64,000 bases of DNA from Rhizodiscina lignyota (lineage: Eukaryota; Ascomycota; Dothideomycetes; Aulographales; Rhizodiscinaceae). The stretch lies in NCBI GenBank assembly GCA_010015805.1, contig ML978123.1:1860001-1924000 (forward strand), written 5' to 3'. The position numbers and the translations under genes were made by a program. Below the pieces are notes generated by a model that was not told the origin of the DNA, did no database searches, and was given only the letters and a program-made list of their open reading frames with translations. Each line of letters starts with the position of its first letter. Position 1 is the first letter of the stretch. Positions 21,078-32,565 of this stretch are shown here, piece by piece.

Positions 21078-22451
21078 ATGTCCTCTCCCCTCGCTCTTCT
21101 CATTTTCTCGGTCAGCCTTGCGCAAGTCTCTGCTATCAACTTTCCCGGACCGAGCCCGACTTTGTCACTAGAAGCTTTGCAAAGAGCTGCGGAAGGATGG
21201 ACACCGAAGCCGACCACCGCGCCTTTGCGCATTGACTTGATGCGTCGCGATGAAGCGTTTTACGATACTTGCGGGTGGGATCAGACGAGCGGAGCAGTAA
21301 CATGCCCGATCGGAACTTGCATGTTCTACGAACCCTCAGGTCAAATTGGCATGGCTGGATGTTGCACCTCGGGCGATTTGCAGAATTGCGGATGGAAGAA
21401 TACGTGTTATGACTACCGAGCAATAAGTGCTGGGAAGTGCAACTCGGATTGCTTCAGGAACAGCTTCGCAAGGCTGTGCAGCAACAAAGCAAGTCCCTAC
21501 TGCCAGGTGAGAATACATAGTCTGCCTTGTCTGGCAGTAAAAGTCGGCTGACACATACCGTTCAAGTCGTGGACATATCCGGCTGCTCAGATCAAAGATT
21601 ATGGCTGCGCTACCGATGGCGCGTCCACTTACACGACCATGGCTGAGTTCAGCACCGATGATTGGGGGTCGACGTATATTGCCGACCCAACAGTGCTCTC
21701 GAGGAAGGAGGTCACAGGATGGGAAACTACTGCCTCCGCGACGTCAAAATCAAACCCAGCTGCAGAGGCTTCACAGGCACAGACTTCAATCCAACCATCT
21801 CCAACCTCATCGAAGAGTTCGGTTCCTATCGGCGCTATCGCTGGAGGCGCTGCGGCAGGAGGTGTAGTCTTGATCGCCATCGTTACTGGTCTGATCATCT
21901 TCTTTGTTATGCGGAACAAGAAAAAGTCCAGTGCGAGCGGTGGACAGCCATATGCCCAAGTACCTCCTGGAGGTTCGGGGGTGTCACAAGATCCTCGACT
22001 GTCCACAGATCCCCGAATGTCTGCGTATCCACCACAAGGGCCACCAGAGCGTCCTCCGAGTCAGGAAGGGTACTTCACGTCCTCTGTTCCATCATATCCT
22101 CAAGATCAAAAGGAGGCTGTGATGGCCAACGTCTATCAAGTGCCAACTCCTACATCAAACGGCAGCAGCCCGCCTGTGCCTGACTACTACAAGCACTCCC
22201 AACCAACGTCGATGCAGGAAGGAGTACCAATGCAGCCAATATATCATCCGCAACACCCGCAACAACTCGCTCCAATGAGCAATACAACACCTCAAGGCTT
22301 CCACGAATTGCAAGCACCCGCAGTAAATAGCCAAGCACCTTATGCCATGGCTCCACCAGCAACGATGCCGAACCCGATGGCACACCGATACCCACCGCAT
22401 CAATATCCGCCGAATCAACAACATGGGGTGTGTGAAATGGGCTCTCCTTAG
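21078..22451 (+). CDS. Single-pass cell-surface protein, sensor-like
   Basis: Exons 21078-21506 and 21567-22451 are joined over a 60-nt intron, giving 437 residues. A signal peptide (MSSPLALLIFSVSLAQVSA) is followed by a Cys-rich extracellular domain of about 140 residues (for example CGWDQTSGAVTCPIGTC, GCCTSGDLQNCGWKNTCYDY). Next come a short Ser/Thr-rich stalk, one membrane helix (about residues 231-257, with a Gly/Ala-rich start) and a basic stop-transfer RNKKK. The cytoplasmic tail of about 180 residues is rich in Pro, Gln, Tyr and Ser. This arrangement resembles fungal wall-stress sensors and mucin-like surface proteins in which a Cys-rich head contacts the wall. The head is not a clear WSC domain, so the ligand and function are unknown. 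An upstream in-frame TTG codon is not a likely start. Confidence 0.75.
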
Positions 22452-23849
22452 TCGTAGAAGGATAACGGTCGACTTGCATTAATGCTGTGGAAATATCGCC
22501 AAGGTACGCTTGCATCGGAGTGTAAATACAGGGCTGGTGGAGCAAGGCGCAAGGTGTTTGCTTTGAACTTGCTCATCATTGATGTTTACGTCGCTTGGCT
22601 AATATAAATACTTCCTGTACATATTCCTGAGCGAATCGGAGGAGCCAGAGAGCGAAGCAGGGGTAGGACCAACGTCCTTCGCACGCATATCTCCTAGAAA
22701 TCTACGTTGCTATTCAAGGAGCCCTGGAATTAGCTATCTCGATCGAGATACTATTGGAGAAAATATCAAGTTCTTCGGGATCTCTCAATAGGCATTTGAC
22801 GCGGAGACAGGCAATCAGATCTGTGGAATGATATTCATCCCGAAGCTCAACTGACTCCAAACTAGAAATCTGAAAATGATAGAGCAACGGAAGAATCGGA
22901 GGAGCTTAGGCCTCAGGGCCTTTAGGGTAAGAGATATGTTTGATGGTCGCCGAGATCCATATACGTTTGTATTGAAAAGGCTGTAGATAGATACGCCAAA
23001 GGATGAGAAAGCCAGCAGCGCCTTGAACCAAGGGACCACTTTGTCGTACGATTAACGTGCCGGATCCTTGCAAGAATCAACCTCTAACGACTCCACATGC
23101 ATTTCAAGCCTTCACTAAGCCTTATGCTAGTGACTAATGGAGATCGTCCACAACGATCCTCCCAGTCCATTACTGGAGATATCCGGCGAGAAATGAAGTC
23201 GTGAATTTGCCAGCTCGAAAAAAATTCGTAGAATGTGTCTAGAAACTAGAGATGAAGTAAACTTGTCAATCGAGACGTTCAGATGACTGTGCAAAAATCA
23301 CCCGGCGCATTTTCGTCGGCGATCACAACCGGGCGTCCCCGAGAGGGCGATGAGGCTGAGACCCCCAAAAGCAGTCATCACCACCACTTTTTCGGCGGGT
23401 CCAAGTCACACACTCTTGCGAAACGCACGTAGCATTGCCATCGCAGTACGCCTGCCGAGACGCCAATACGAGCGATGGCACGCGGATTCCTTCAATCGCG
23501 CCGTGACATGGCGAAATACGCGTCTTTGGCGCGAACGATATTGAGCGCTGCTTAGTGACCGCTTCCTACATACTTTCGTGGGACCAGGGGTGCTAGCTGA
23601 GAGTTTCCGCTTCTGACGCCTACGCGCCCGAGATGCTAGATGGTCCTGGGCCTTCACGGTGAACCGTGCCTGGCTCCTTGTGGTATTTATTTTGGGTGAC
23701 TGTTCTTGATATAAGTACGTCCAGCCTCAGGCCTCCTGCACATTCTTGTGTTGACACAGCAGGATAATATCAAGCCCTAATAACAGACGCTACCCACCTA
23801 CTGTCGACATCAGGGTTACCACCACTACATCAGCACTACATCAAGACTC
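22452..23849. other. Intergenic; alternative oxidase promoter side
   Basis: About 1.4 kb, AT-richer than its flanks between 22560 and 23300. Short overlapping frames only. The final 100 nt before 23850 are rich in CTAC/ACCAC words, as in a leader. No repeat or RNA gene identified. Confidence 0.5.
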
Positions 23850-25155
23850 ATGTACTCTGCTCGTCAAGCAACGCACTGTAGAGCACTCGCATCTGGGAAG
23901 ACCGCTTCCCAGGTACTGAAGACGCTCAATGGCGCAGCGAGCACCTCACAGATAGGCTTCCGGCCCATCTGTATCTCTGTTCAACAGCACACGACGCCCT
24001 CCTCGCAGCGAAACTTCTCCGCCAACACTTCCGTCTCTAGAGTCAAGGAATATTTTCCGGCGCCGAATGCTCCTGGCATCCGCAAAACAAAAGCCGCTTG
24101 GCCCCATCCATTGTCAGTATCCGGCCTCAGTCCCCCAATTCGCGCCGAATCGTGCTGACTGGCTGACCAGCTACAATGACGAGCAAATGAAGCAGGTCGA
24201 GGTTGCGCATCGCGAAACACGAAACTTCTCTGATAGAGTCGCCCTCTTCGCCGTCAGGATTCTCCGATGGGGCCTTGACACTGTTTCCGGTTATAAACAT
24301 ACGAAGGCCGTTGCTCTGAACGAGACGGATCCAGAGGAGGCGCAGAGGCTGTATGGCATGACCGAGAAGAAATATTTGATCAGAAATGTGTTCTTGGAGA
24401 GCGTTGCTGGCGTACCAGGAATGGTCGCTGGTATGCTGAGACACTTACACAGTATGCGCAAGATGAAGCGCGACAATGGATGTAAGTCACTTTCAGTTGA
24501 AAGGCCTGCGGCGTCAACTAGGTTGCTATTCAACGCAAGCGAGAGCATAGCTGAAAGCTGTGTTTGATGCGCTCCAGCCCGTATTTCTTCAAATCAGACG
24601 ACTTGGTCAAACTTCAGGGTTAGCGGTGCTGACTTGCCGGCAGGGATCGAAACCCTTCTTGAGGAATCGTACAACGAAAGGATGCACCTGCTCATCTTCC
24701 TCAAGATGTATGAGCCTGGGCTATTCATGCGATTAATGGTCCTAGGAGCTCAAGGTGTATTCTTCAACGCGATGTTCGTATCCTACCTCATTTCCCCCCG
24801 TACCTGCCATCGGTTTGTCGGATACCTGGAGGAAGAGGCCGTCCTCACATATAGCAAAGAGATTGAAGCCATCGAGGGGGGCCGGTGTCCGGGCTGGGCG
24901 AACATGCAGGCTCCTCAAATCGCTATCGACTACTACAATATGCCCGAAGGACATCAATCGTTGAAGGACATGTTGTACTACATCAGAGCCGACGAATCCA
25001 AACATCGGGAGGTCAACCACACTCTCGGTAATCTGGACCAGAATGAAGATCCAAATCCGTACACGAGCGAGTTTACGGATCCGGAGAAGCCGCATCCACG
25101 CAAGGACCTTCAATTCCAGCGCCCAACCGGCTGGGAGCGCAAAGACATTGTCTAA
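23850..25155 (+). CDS. AOX1: Mitochondrial alternative oxidase
   Basis: Three exons (23850-24112, 24171-24481, 24644-25155) encode 361 residues. Introns are 58 nt (GTCAGT donor) and 162 nt (GTAAGT donor). The splices restore AAWPHPFYNDEQM and [20 protein letters not shown], both conserved. The N-terminus is basic and Ser-rich without acidic residues, as in a mitochondrial presequence. Di-iron ligands are visible in the four-helix core: [38 protein letters not shown] and [12 protein letters not shown]. Alternative oxidase takes electrons from ubiquinol to reduce O2 to water on the matrix side of the inner membrane, bypassing complexes III and IV without proton pumping. Filamentous fungi often induce it under respiratory inhibition or oxidative stress. 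The next gene is an alcohol oxidase on the same strand. Confidence 0.95.
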
Positions 25156-27198
25156 AGTCTTCTTTCAATGGCTTCTTCGGGAACTAGATGGTGTTTATGG
25201 CGTCGTCACTCCACTCTTACAAAATCAGCGAAGGCGTTGAAGGGCTACGGAAGCATACCGGGACGACATGGTCATCCCCTAACAACTATTTTGATTAAGG
25301 TCTCCTGACAGTATAATTTCATCGACAGGACCGTATTAACGGTCATCGTGGCCCTGACCCGATCCGATCGAGCCGCTGCTATGTATCTCCTGAGACCCTG
25401 ACCCCTTTTCATGTTCCACATCAAATCAATCTTTCCATTTCGTATCTTGACTCCACTTTTCCTCTACAGAGATTACTGCGTGCTGGAACATGGGCTTAGC
25501 AATTAGACCCATCTGGGCTTGTTTCCTTCGCATAGCATCGGCGTTTCCGCCGCACGTGGAAGTGATTTTGTGAGGATGTATGCATAACACCCATACACAT
25601 CTGCACCAGACTCTGCTTATGCATGCAGGGCGACCGTTTTTTCACACCAGGACTCCTTTCATATTCCAATTTCTCCTTACAAATTCTCTTCTCAATTACT
25701 GTAAGACCACTGTTTACACTCATTCCTGGATATGTTCCAGGAAGTAGTTCTCTGTAGTTACTCTGGCTTTCAATCTCGATGAGCCGAAAGGTTGTTTTGT
25801 TGCGGAGATAGGCCGGATATGGCGGGCAAGGATCGTCAGTTTCCCCGCGTAGTTGATGCGCAGTTACGCACAAGCCTCCAACAGACTCCGCCCCAGCCTC
25901 ACACGGGCGGGTAATGGAGCTTCCCCGTGTATTTGACAGGTCCAGCAGGTCTGTAACACGTTTTGCCTAAAGGTGTTCTGATTTTGGAAAGGGCAACAGG
26001 GTGCAATTCCCGATACTGGGGTCAGAAAAAGCACGAGTCATCCTCCCGAAACGGTGAAGCTACAGCTCCTCAGAGCTTCGGGCCGTAGCTTCAACGTCAG
26101 ACCAACTGCTGGTACTGGAGAGCACCCCACTGAAGCTTTGGGCTAGCTGCTGATTTAGCCTGGCGGGGTAGCTAGTGACGGAAGCGATTCCGATAATCCA
26201 AATTGTTAGCTCGATTGGTCTCAAATTGCACGACATCTTGTACCGTTTGCAGTTCATCGAAGCTTGTGAAGGGACGTTCAAAATAGCTATGAGCCTTCGA
26301 TGAGAGTGCTTCTGTTTTCGGACCTTTCTTTGCCTGGGCTCTTTCAAACCTTGCAACCCCGCATTCCGAAAGCTTGGGACTGGTCAAGGATTCGAGGATG
26401 TACCATGTCAAAAGCAAGCCGCCCACGTCCGCCCGTCTTGTTCAAACGTGGAACAGAGCCGTCTTGGATCTGTTGGCGAAAGAAATCCAAGACCGCCTTT
26501 CTATCGGGCGTTTTGCTTCATTGGCTCTGGCGACGGATGCGAGGCAATTACATGACCCTGAAGGCATCGCGGAACGTGGTCTCAGGCCTCGAATTTTGTT
26601 CTTGGAGAGGGGCAAAAACCTTGCAGAGCCTTCATGGTTCGCATGTGAGCTGAGATGGAGGCGTACTCCACGCGTCTAACCCCACAGTACTCCGTACCTC
26701 TGATCCCAAATTTGCGGTTCCGCGCCAATTGTCTCGAGGCGCATCTGCTACTCCACCCTACACCCTTGGATCCCGATCCTCTAATCCCTCCTATTTTGAG
26801 ATCCTTCACCCATTCGCGGATGTCGCTGAGCGGGGTTACCACTGCCCGTCATACATCTCACAGGCTCTGTGTGCACTTACTATGGGACTCTAAGCCTCTT
26901 TGCCACGGCTTTCCCCCCGCAAGCAAGCCTACCTCTCGCATTGGGCGTGCCTGGGGTCAAGGAATAGTGTCAAACCTGGCTCGGACAGCGATCTTGACCC
27001 TCCCTCGCCCCGAAGCGTCATGCGGGGTCGCAACTGGGGTGGGAGCTTCAGAAATGGAGCTTGGACGTCGGAGCTGACATTTAAGGGATGTGAAGCTCCC
27101 CAGAGCTCATCGATCCGATGACAGACGGGCTTCTGCATCGAATTGGCCTTGGAATATTCAGCAAAAAACATCGGACAGGTCCGGAACTAACAGCGAAA
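25156..27198. promoter_or_regulatory. Long intergenic promoter region of the alcohol oxidase gene
   Basis: Two kilobases between alternative oxidase and alcohol oxidase. It holds no supported coding frame. Copies of a GAAGCT core in either orientation recur: GGAGCTTCCCC near 25917, GTGAAGCTACAG near 26055, GTAGCTTC near 26086, CTGAAGCTTTG near 26132, GGGAGCTTCAG near 27041 and GTGAAGCTCCCCAG near 27090. A CGG-N6-CCG inverted pair (27172-27183), of the type bound by Zn2Cys6 factors, lies 16 nt before the start codon. A regulatory role is inference. Confidence 0.4.
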
Positions 27199-29602
27199 AT
27201 GACCATCCCCGAAGAAGTTGATATGTATGAACAGCTTCCGATGCACACCGTGATGGTGGCGACAGCTAATGTCTGAACAGCATCGTGTGCGGTGGTGGAT
27301 CATGCGGCTGCGTCGTGGCAGGCCGTCTAGCCAATCTAGACCACAACCTCCAGGTCCTCCTCGTTGAGGCTGGAGAGAGCAACCTGAACAACCCATGGTA
27401 TGGTGCACCATCGGGAGTGGCATTGTTGTGGAGCGGAAGCTAATGACGATCTCAGGGTCTACCGTCCGGGTATCTATCCCCGCAACATGAAGCTCGACAG
27501 CAAGACGGCTTCATTCTACTACTCCAGACCATCGGAATGGCTTGGTGGACGCCGCGCCATTGTCCCCTGCGCACACATTCTGGGCGGTGGCTCCTCCATC
27601 AACTTCATGGTATTTTCATGGGTGATACCAAAAATGCAATTGAAGCTAAACAGCTATACAGATGTACACTCGTGCATCGGCCAGTGACTACGATGACTTC
27701 CAGGCAAAGGGCTGGACCACGAAGGAGCTCATCCCACTGATGAAGAAGCACGAGACCTACCAGAGGTCATGCAACAACCGGGATATTCACGGTTTTGAGG
27801 GACCCATCAAGGTTTCCTTCGGAAACTACACCTACCCGATCATGCAGGACTTCCTCCGTGCCTCCGAGTCTCAGGGCATCCCCACAACCGACGATCTTCA
27901 GGATCTCGTTACCGGCCACGGTGCTGAGCACTGGCTGAAGTGGATCAACCGCGACACTGGACGTTAGTACAACCTTAAGCTTTCGCTTATTGTTTCCCTA
28001 TTCTAACAATACACGTCTAGGACGAAGTGACTCTGCTCACGGCTACATCCATAGCACCCGTGCCGTGTATGAGAACCTGCACCTAGCCGTCAACACCAAG
28101 GTCGACAAGGTCATCTTTGATGGCGACCGCGCTGTCGGTGTCCAGACCGTCCCAACGAAGCCGCTTTCCAATGCTCAGAACAAGCCTACGACCTACCGCG
28201 CCCGCAAGCTGATCGTCGTCTCCGGTGGCACTTTGAGCTCCCCGCTCATCCTCCAGCGCTCTGGTGTTGGTGACCCGAAGAAGCTCCGCAACGCTGGCGT
28301 CAAGCCTGTTGTCGACCTCCCTGGCGTCGGTCTCAACTTCCAGGACCATTACCTCACATTCTCTACCTACAGGGCTAAGCCTGATGTCGACTCATTTGAT
28401 GACTTCGTCAGGGGTGTGCCAGAGGTGCAGGAGAAGGTCTTCAACCAGTGGAACATCAACGGCACTGGCCCATTGGCAACCAACGGCATCGAGGCTGGTG
28501 TTAAGGTCAGACCAACAGAGGAGGAGCTGGATGAGATGGATAGCTGGCCAGTAAGTCATACTTCGGAGCATGATGGGGCTGGAATTTGCGCCTAACCTCA
28601 ATCACAGTTCCCCGAATTCAGGAGCGGCTGGGACAGCTACTTCAAGAACAAGCCAGACAAGCCAGTCATGCACTACTCTGTCATTGCTGGTTGGTTCGGT
28701 GACCACATGCTCATGCCCCCTGGCAAGTTCTTCACCATGTTCCACTTCCTCGAGTACCCATTCTCCCGTGGCGAGACTCACATCGTATCGCCGAACCCGT
28801 ACGATGCTCCTGACTTCGACGCCGGCTTCATGAACGACAAGCGTGATATGGCTCCTATGGTACGTTCTATTCCTGCTTGAAGAGCAGGACTTGAATTCAT
28901 ATGAGCAACGTTGACATTTTTTTTATAGGTCTGGGGCTACATCAAGTCTCGTGAGACTGCCCGCCGCATGGACGCCTATGCTGGTGAGGTCCAGGCTATG
29001 CACCCATTCTACAGCTTCGATTCCCCGGCTCGCGCCAGGGATATGGATCTCGCTACCACGAAGGCCTACGCTGGCCCCAATCATCTCACCGCTGGTATCC
29101 AGCACGGCTCATGGAGCTTGCCCCTCGAGCCAGGCAAGAAGCAAAGCGTGACCTACCTCAACTCCAACTCCCAGGAAATCTACGAGGACCTCAAGTACAA
29201 CAAGCAGGATTTGCTCGCGGTCGAGGAGTGGGTCAAGAGGCACGTCGAGGTATATTAATCCAACCAAATATAGTCAGTTTGATGGCCGAAGCTAATATAA
29301 TACAGACTACATGGCACTCTCTCGGAACTTGCAGCATGGCACCCAGGAATGGCAACTCCATCGTCAAGCACGGTGTGCTCGACGAGCGCTTGAACGTCCA
29401 CGGTACCAAGAACCTCAAGGTCGCCGATTTGTCCATCTGCCCAGACAATGTCGGTTGCAATACCTACTCCACCGCACTCCTCATCGGCGAGAAGTGCGCC
29501 ATGCTCGCTGCTGAGGACCTTGGCTACTCTGGCTCCGCTCTTGACATGAAGGTACCGAATTACCACGCACCGAGGGAGATCGCCAACTTGCAGAGGCTGT
29601 AA
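27199..29602 (+). CDS. Alcohol (methanol) oxidase, GMC family
   Basis: Eight exons: 27199-27224, 27281-27397, 27456-27609, 27662-27962, 28021-28550, 28608-28859, 28929-29249 and 29306-29602. All junctions are in phase and total 665 residues, the usual size of fungal alcohol oxidases. The FAD dinucleotide motif IIVCGGGSCGCVVAGRLA is created by the first splice. GMC signatures follow: GRRAIVPCAHILGGGSSINF and SGGTLSSPLILQRSGVGDP. The active-site His is in TTWHSLGTCSM and the partner Asn in VGCNTYSTAL. The enzyme oxidises short primary alcohols with O2, giving aldehyde and H2O2, normally as an FAD octamer in peroxisomes. The C-terminus is LQRL, which is not a canonical PTS1 tripeptide. A glucose-oxidase-type role is less likely given the length and close match to the alcohol-oxidase pattern (DTGRRSDSAHGYIHSTR). 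Confidence 0.93.
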
Positions 29603-31914
29603 GGGATTTGCGTAGAGTGTTGCATGTGGGATGCGCGTGGAAAGGCAAAAAAGGATAATCCCAAATTGTGTATATTTTGCACGATAGTCAATGAATCACG
29701 AGTGCGGGTTGCGGCATGAACTTGCATTGACGTCTGCTTTGGCCCAATTGGATAGCCTACATAATCAAGGGTGGTTCATTGTTCACGAAGTCTTATCTCT
29801 CTTGGTGAAATGCTCCTGCAAAGTGATTCCATTGAGATTAGACCCCGTCACGCCACACAGAAGCAAAAGGCATCGACAGCGGATAGAGCACTTCGCAACC
29901 TCGCAGGCGAGCTGTCTGCCACGGCTGCTGCACAATGCGCGGAAGTCGGATGCGGGGGCTCCACGGTCATTCTTCCGGGGTATCGACATGATCCCTTGAA
30001 ACAGCTTTCTAACACTTGCGGCGCGTCTTTGCACATCCGACGCCGTGACTTGAGATTGATTTGTAGCTCCACGAGCTTCACTTCCGACCCCACCACATGA
30101 ACACTTGAAGTGCGGTTTCCGATACAGCACCCAGTCTTCCGACCTTTCGACATTGATAATTGAAACAGATTACACATCTACTCCAAACGGCCCCCTTCTG
30201 CTCCCATCGCATGCCTCGTATTGACATCCGACATCAGTGGCTCGACCATCACGACATCGGCTCTGACGCTGGTAACATAGCATGAAGGTAGATGGCACCT
30301 CATCCACGTTGAGCTCCCGACAAGTCGGCTACAAGCATCGCGATATCCAAGTACAGCCTCATTCTCCCGGTTGATTATAGAATTAGCCTTGAATACTGCT
30401 GTTGCTCTAAGCTTCGATCTCGACAGCTCTTCTCTCCATGATGCGGCAGCTCCGTGAAGTAGCAAGCGACACGTCTTAACCGTAGATCGAGACAGAATTG
30501 GAAGCTTTAGCTGATGTCACTGCACTTGTGAAATGCCCAACTCTACTGATTGACCGTCGAAGTGGTCTGTCGTCACAGCTTCTCAGAACATGCGCACATG
30601 GTGAAAAGCCACTTCGGCGAGCTCGGTGGGCTAGTACAAAGCCTAGTGCTACCGAACGGGCCGACCCGACACGAAGCGGCATGATTGGGTGTTCCAACCC
30701 TCCCCCTTTTGGTGTGTAAACAAACACGTCCCACCCGCACTGTGGAGGCAGCCAGCTCTCGCCCAGTCAAAACTGGAAACTGGTTAGCCCAATCAGCTGT
30801 CATAGTCTACTTCGCGAGCTCTGAAGCCCCGCATTCTCGAAAATTTGTGAAATTCCGAGCCCTTGACACTGTTGAACACCGTGGTGGACGACGTCCCACA
30901 AAATCAGAGTTTCCCTTTTGGCTTATTGTCGGAAATGTCCATTACATTGATAATGTTTGAATACTGCAACGGCGAAAGGAAGCAAGGAACTTCGACTCCA
31001 ACTGAATTGCAAGCTTTGTCAGTGGTCGGCAGACAAATGCACGAGGGCATAACTTAGTGAGGTTGAAATTCAAGCACATGGCGATCAGGATGGCAAAATC
31101 GACTCTAAATCGACTCTAAATCGACTAGAACACAGCTGGCGACAAATTTAACAGTTGTTCTGTCACCAAGCTAGTTTATTTTAAGGCGCTGACCGGAGAG
31201 GAGGACGCATAACTTTCATGACGGATACCGCAAACGCGCGCAACGTCTAATTCGAGGACTCCTAGTTCAAGTGCGACTGGCGAGGATTCAACTTGAGTGC
31301 CGAATGTCCTCGAGATTCATCGGTGTGTGAGATTGTTGGCGTCGTGTTAGTCTGCGATCGCTACAGCGTGCCGCCGTGGCGGTCACTGGGTAAATCGACC
31401 TATCACCACAAGCAACTTGAGGACGAGAGGCTTCTATTGTGTCCAAAAGGACTTGAAAGGCACAAGCAGGGGCACAGATGTTGAGAGGCTCATTTGGAGC
31501 GTAACGCCATTGATGGGGGGGCTACATAATCATCACGCTGCTATCAAGGATCATTCCCCTAACTCAGGCCCCTCAAGTCTGGTGGAACGGAAGTAGAAAG
31601 TAACCGAGAGTCAATTTGTTGGTTGAATGCTGCTTCCGAGGAGGACTGGATGGAACGGTGGATTGTGGCGGCGATTTGAGAAGGTAAGGCGCTCTTGGTG
31701 AATGAGAAGCTGAGCTTTAAGCACGTCGTCGCGAAAGTCGCGAAGGTCTCCAGGCCTCGAAGCCGGATGTCAACTCTCGTTCTCGTAGGGGAGAAATACA
31801 GAGCGTTGACGATGATGGTGATAATGCCATTCTTCTCCAGAGCTGCTTGATGAAAGGGCCCCGCCGGGATAAGCCCTCCTCATTTACCACGACGTGTCTC
31901 TCCTGAAGTGTATC
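29603..31914. other. Long intergenic region
   Basis: About 2.3 kb between convergent genes (alcohol oxidase + and the 2EXR-like gene -). Short frames overlap on both strands with no recognisable product. A small direct repeat of AAATCGACTCT, three copies with the last imperfect, lies at about 31096-31128. No RNA gene or transposon end is evident. Confidence 0.45.
31096..31128. repeat. 11-bp direct repeat, three copies
   Basis: The unit AAATCGACTCT occurs twice perfectly and a third time truncated (AAATCGACT). It is isolated within intergenic DNA. Confidence 0.8.
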
Positions 31915-32565
31915 CTAAGCAGGCATACCGGAAATCGTAGTATCATTGCTTGAGATCCGTCCCCTGATGCGCAGCTCAGTATCACGCAGCACATTTTCCA
32001 TCTGTTCCCTTTCCAGCACTGTCACCATTGAATCCTGGGATAGATCCAAGCTGAAAGAATCAAGACCATGAAAATGCACTGCACTCTCCAGCAGGATATT
32101 TGTGTAGTACCGGACCCACGAATAATTTAGAATCACTATAGTCAATTTTAAGTGCCTAAGCTTTCCTGTCGACCCAAAATTGGCAGCAAGGCAATGAAGT
32201 AAATCTCTCGAGGCTCTTTCAATACAGAGCCGTTTGCTCCGGGTGTGCCAGACATAGGGGCCACGAACGTCAAGTCTTTGTATAGCATCAAGGGTTTGAC
32301 GACCGAAGAGCTCGACAATCCGTTTCATGTCTCCTAGCGTGAAGGAGACAGTTTTTGTGCTGAAGAAGAAATGCAAGGCTTCGTTTCGTATTTGTCGGTT
32401 CGTGTGAATCAAAGTGAAGACATCTCTTGGGTCGGATGACGCAAAGTGGGAAGATCGACATAGGTATAGGTGACTCTCGGGTGCGTAGGATTCGTAAACT
32501 CGAAGTCGGAGTTCGGTGGGGAGATCGAGAAATCGAAAAGGGCTGGCATTTGCATCGCCCGCCAT
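31915..32565 (-). CDS. 2EXR/F-box-like protein
   Basis: A single exon of 216 residues from the ATG at 32565. The open frame continues upstream to a TTG, but that part contains a TATA box (TATAAATA on the minus strand, plus-strand 32660-32667), so the ATG about 95 nt downstream is the natural start. Residues 10-35 (FRFLDLPTELRLRVYES) match the opening of the F-box-like/2EXR domain common in fungi, followed by the typical LIHTNRQIRNEALHFFFSTKTVSF block and a leucine-rich C-terminal part. Such proteins form large lineage-specific sets in Pezizomycotina and some act as substrate receptors of SCF ubiquitin ligases. No specific substrate can be named. Confidence 0.7.
   Translation of the reverse strand: MAGDANASPFRFLDLPTELRLRVYESYAPESHLYLCRSSHFASSDPRDVFTLIHTNRQIRNEALHFFFSTKTVSFTLGDMKRIVELFGRQTLDAIQRLDVRGPYVWHTRSKRLCIERASRDLLHCLAANFGSTGKLRHLKLTIVILNYSWVRYYTNILLESAVHFHGLDSFSLDLSQDSMVTVLEREQMENVLRDTELRIRGRISSNDTTISGMPA

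Noticed and set aside
26655-27077. 140-codon frame upstream of alcohol oxidase
   Set aside because: Pro/Leu/Arg-rich translation, no domain, and it lies in a region with promoter-like repeated words.
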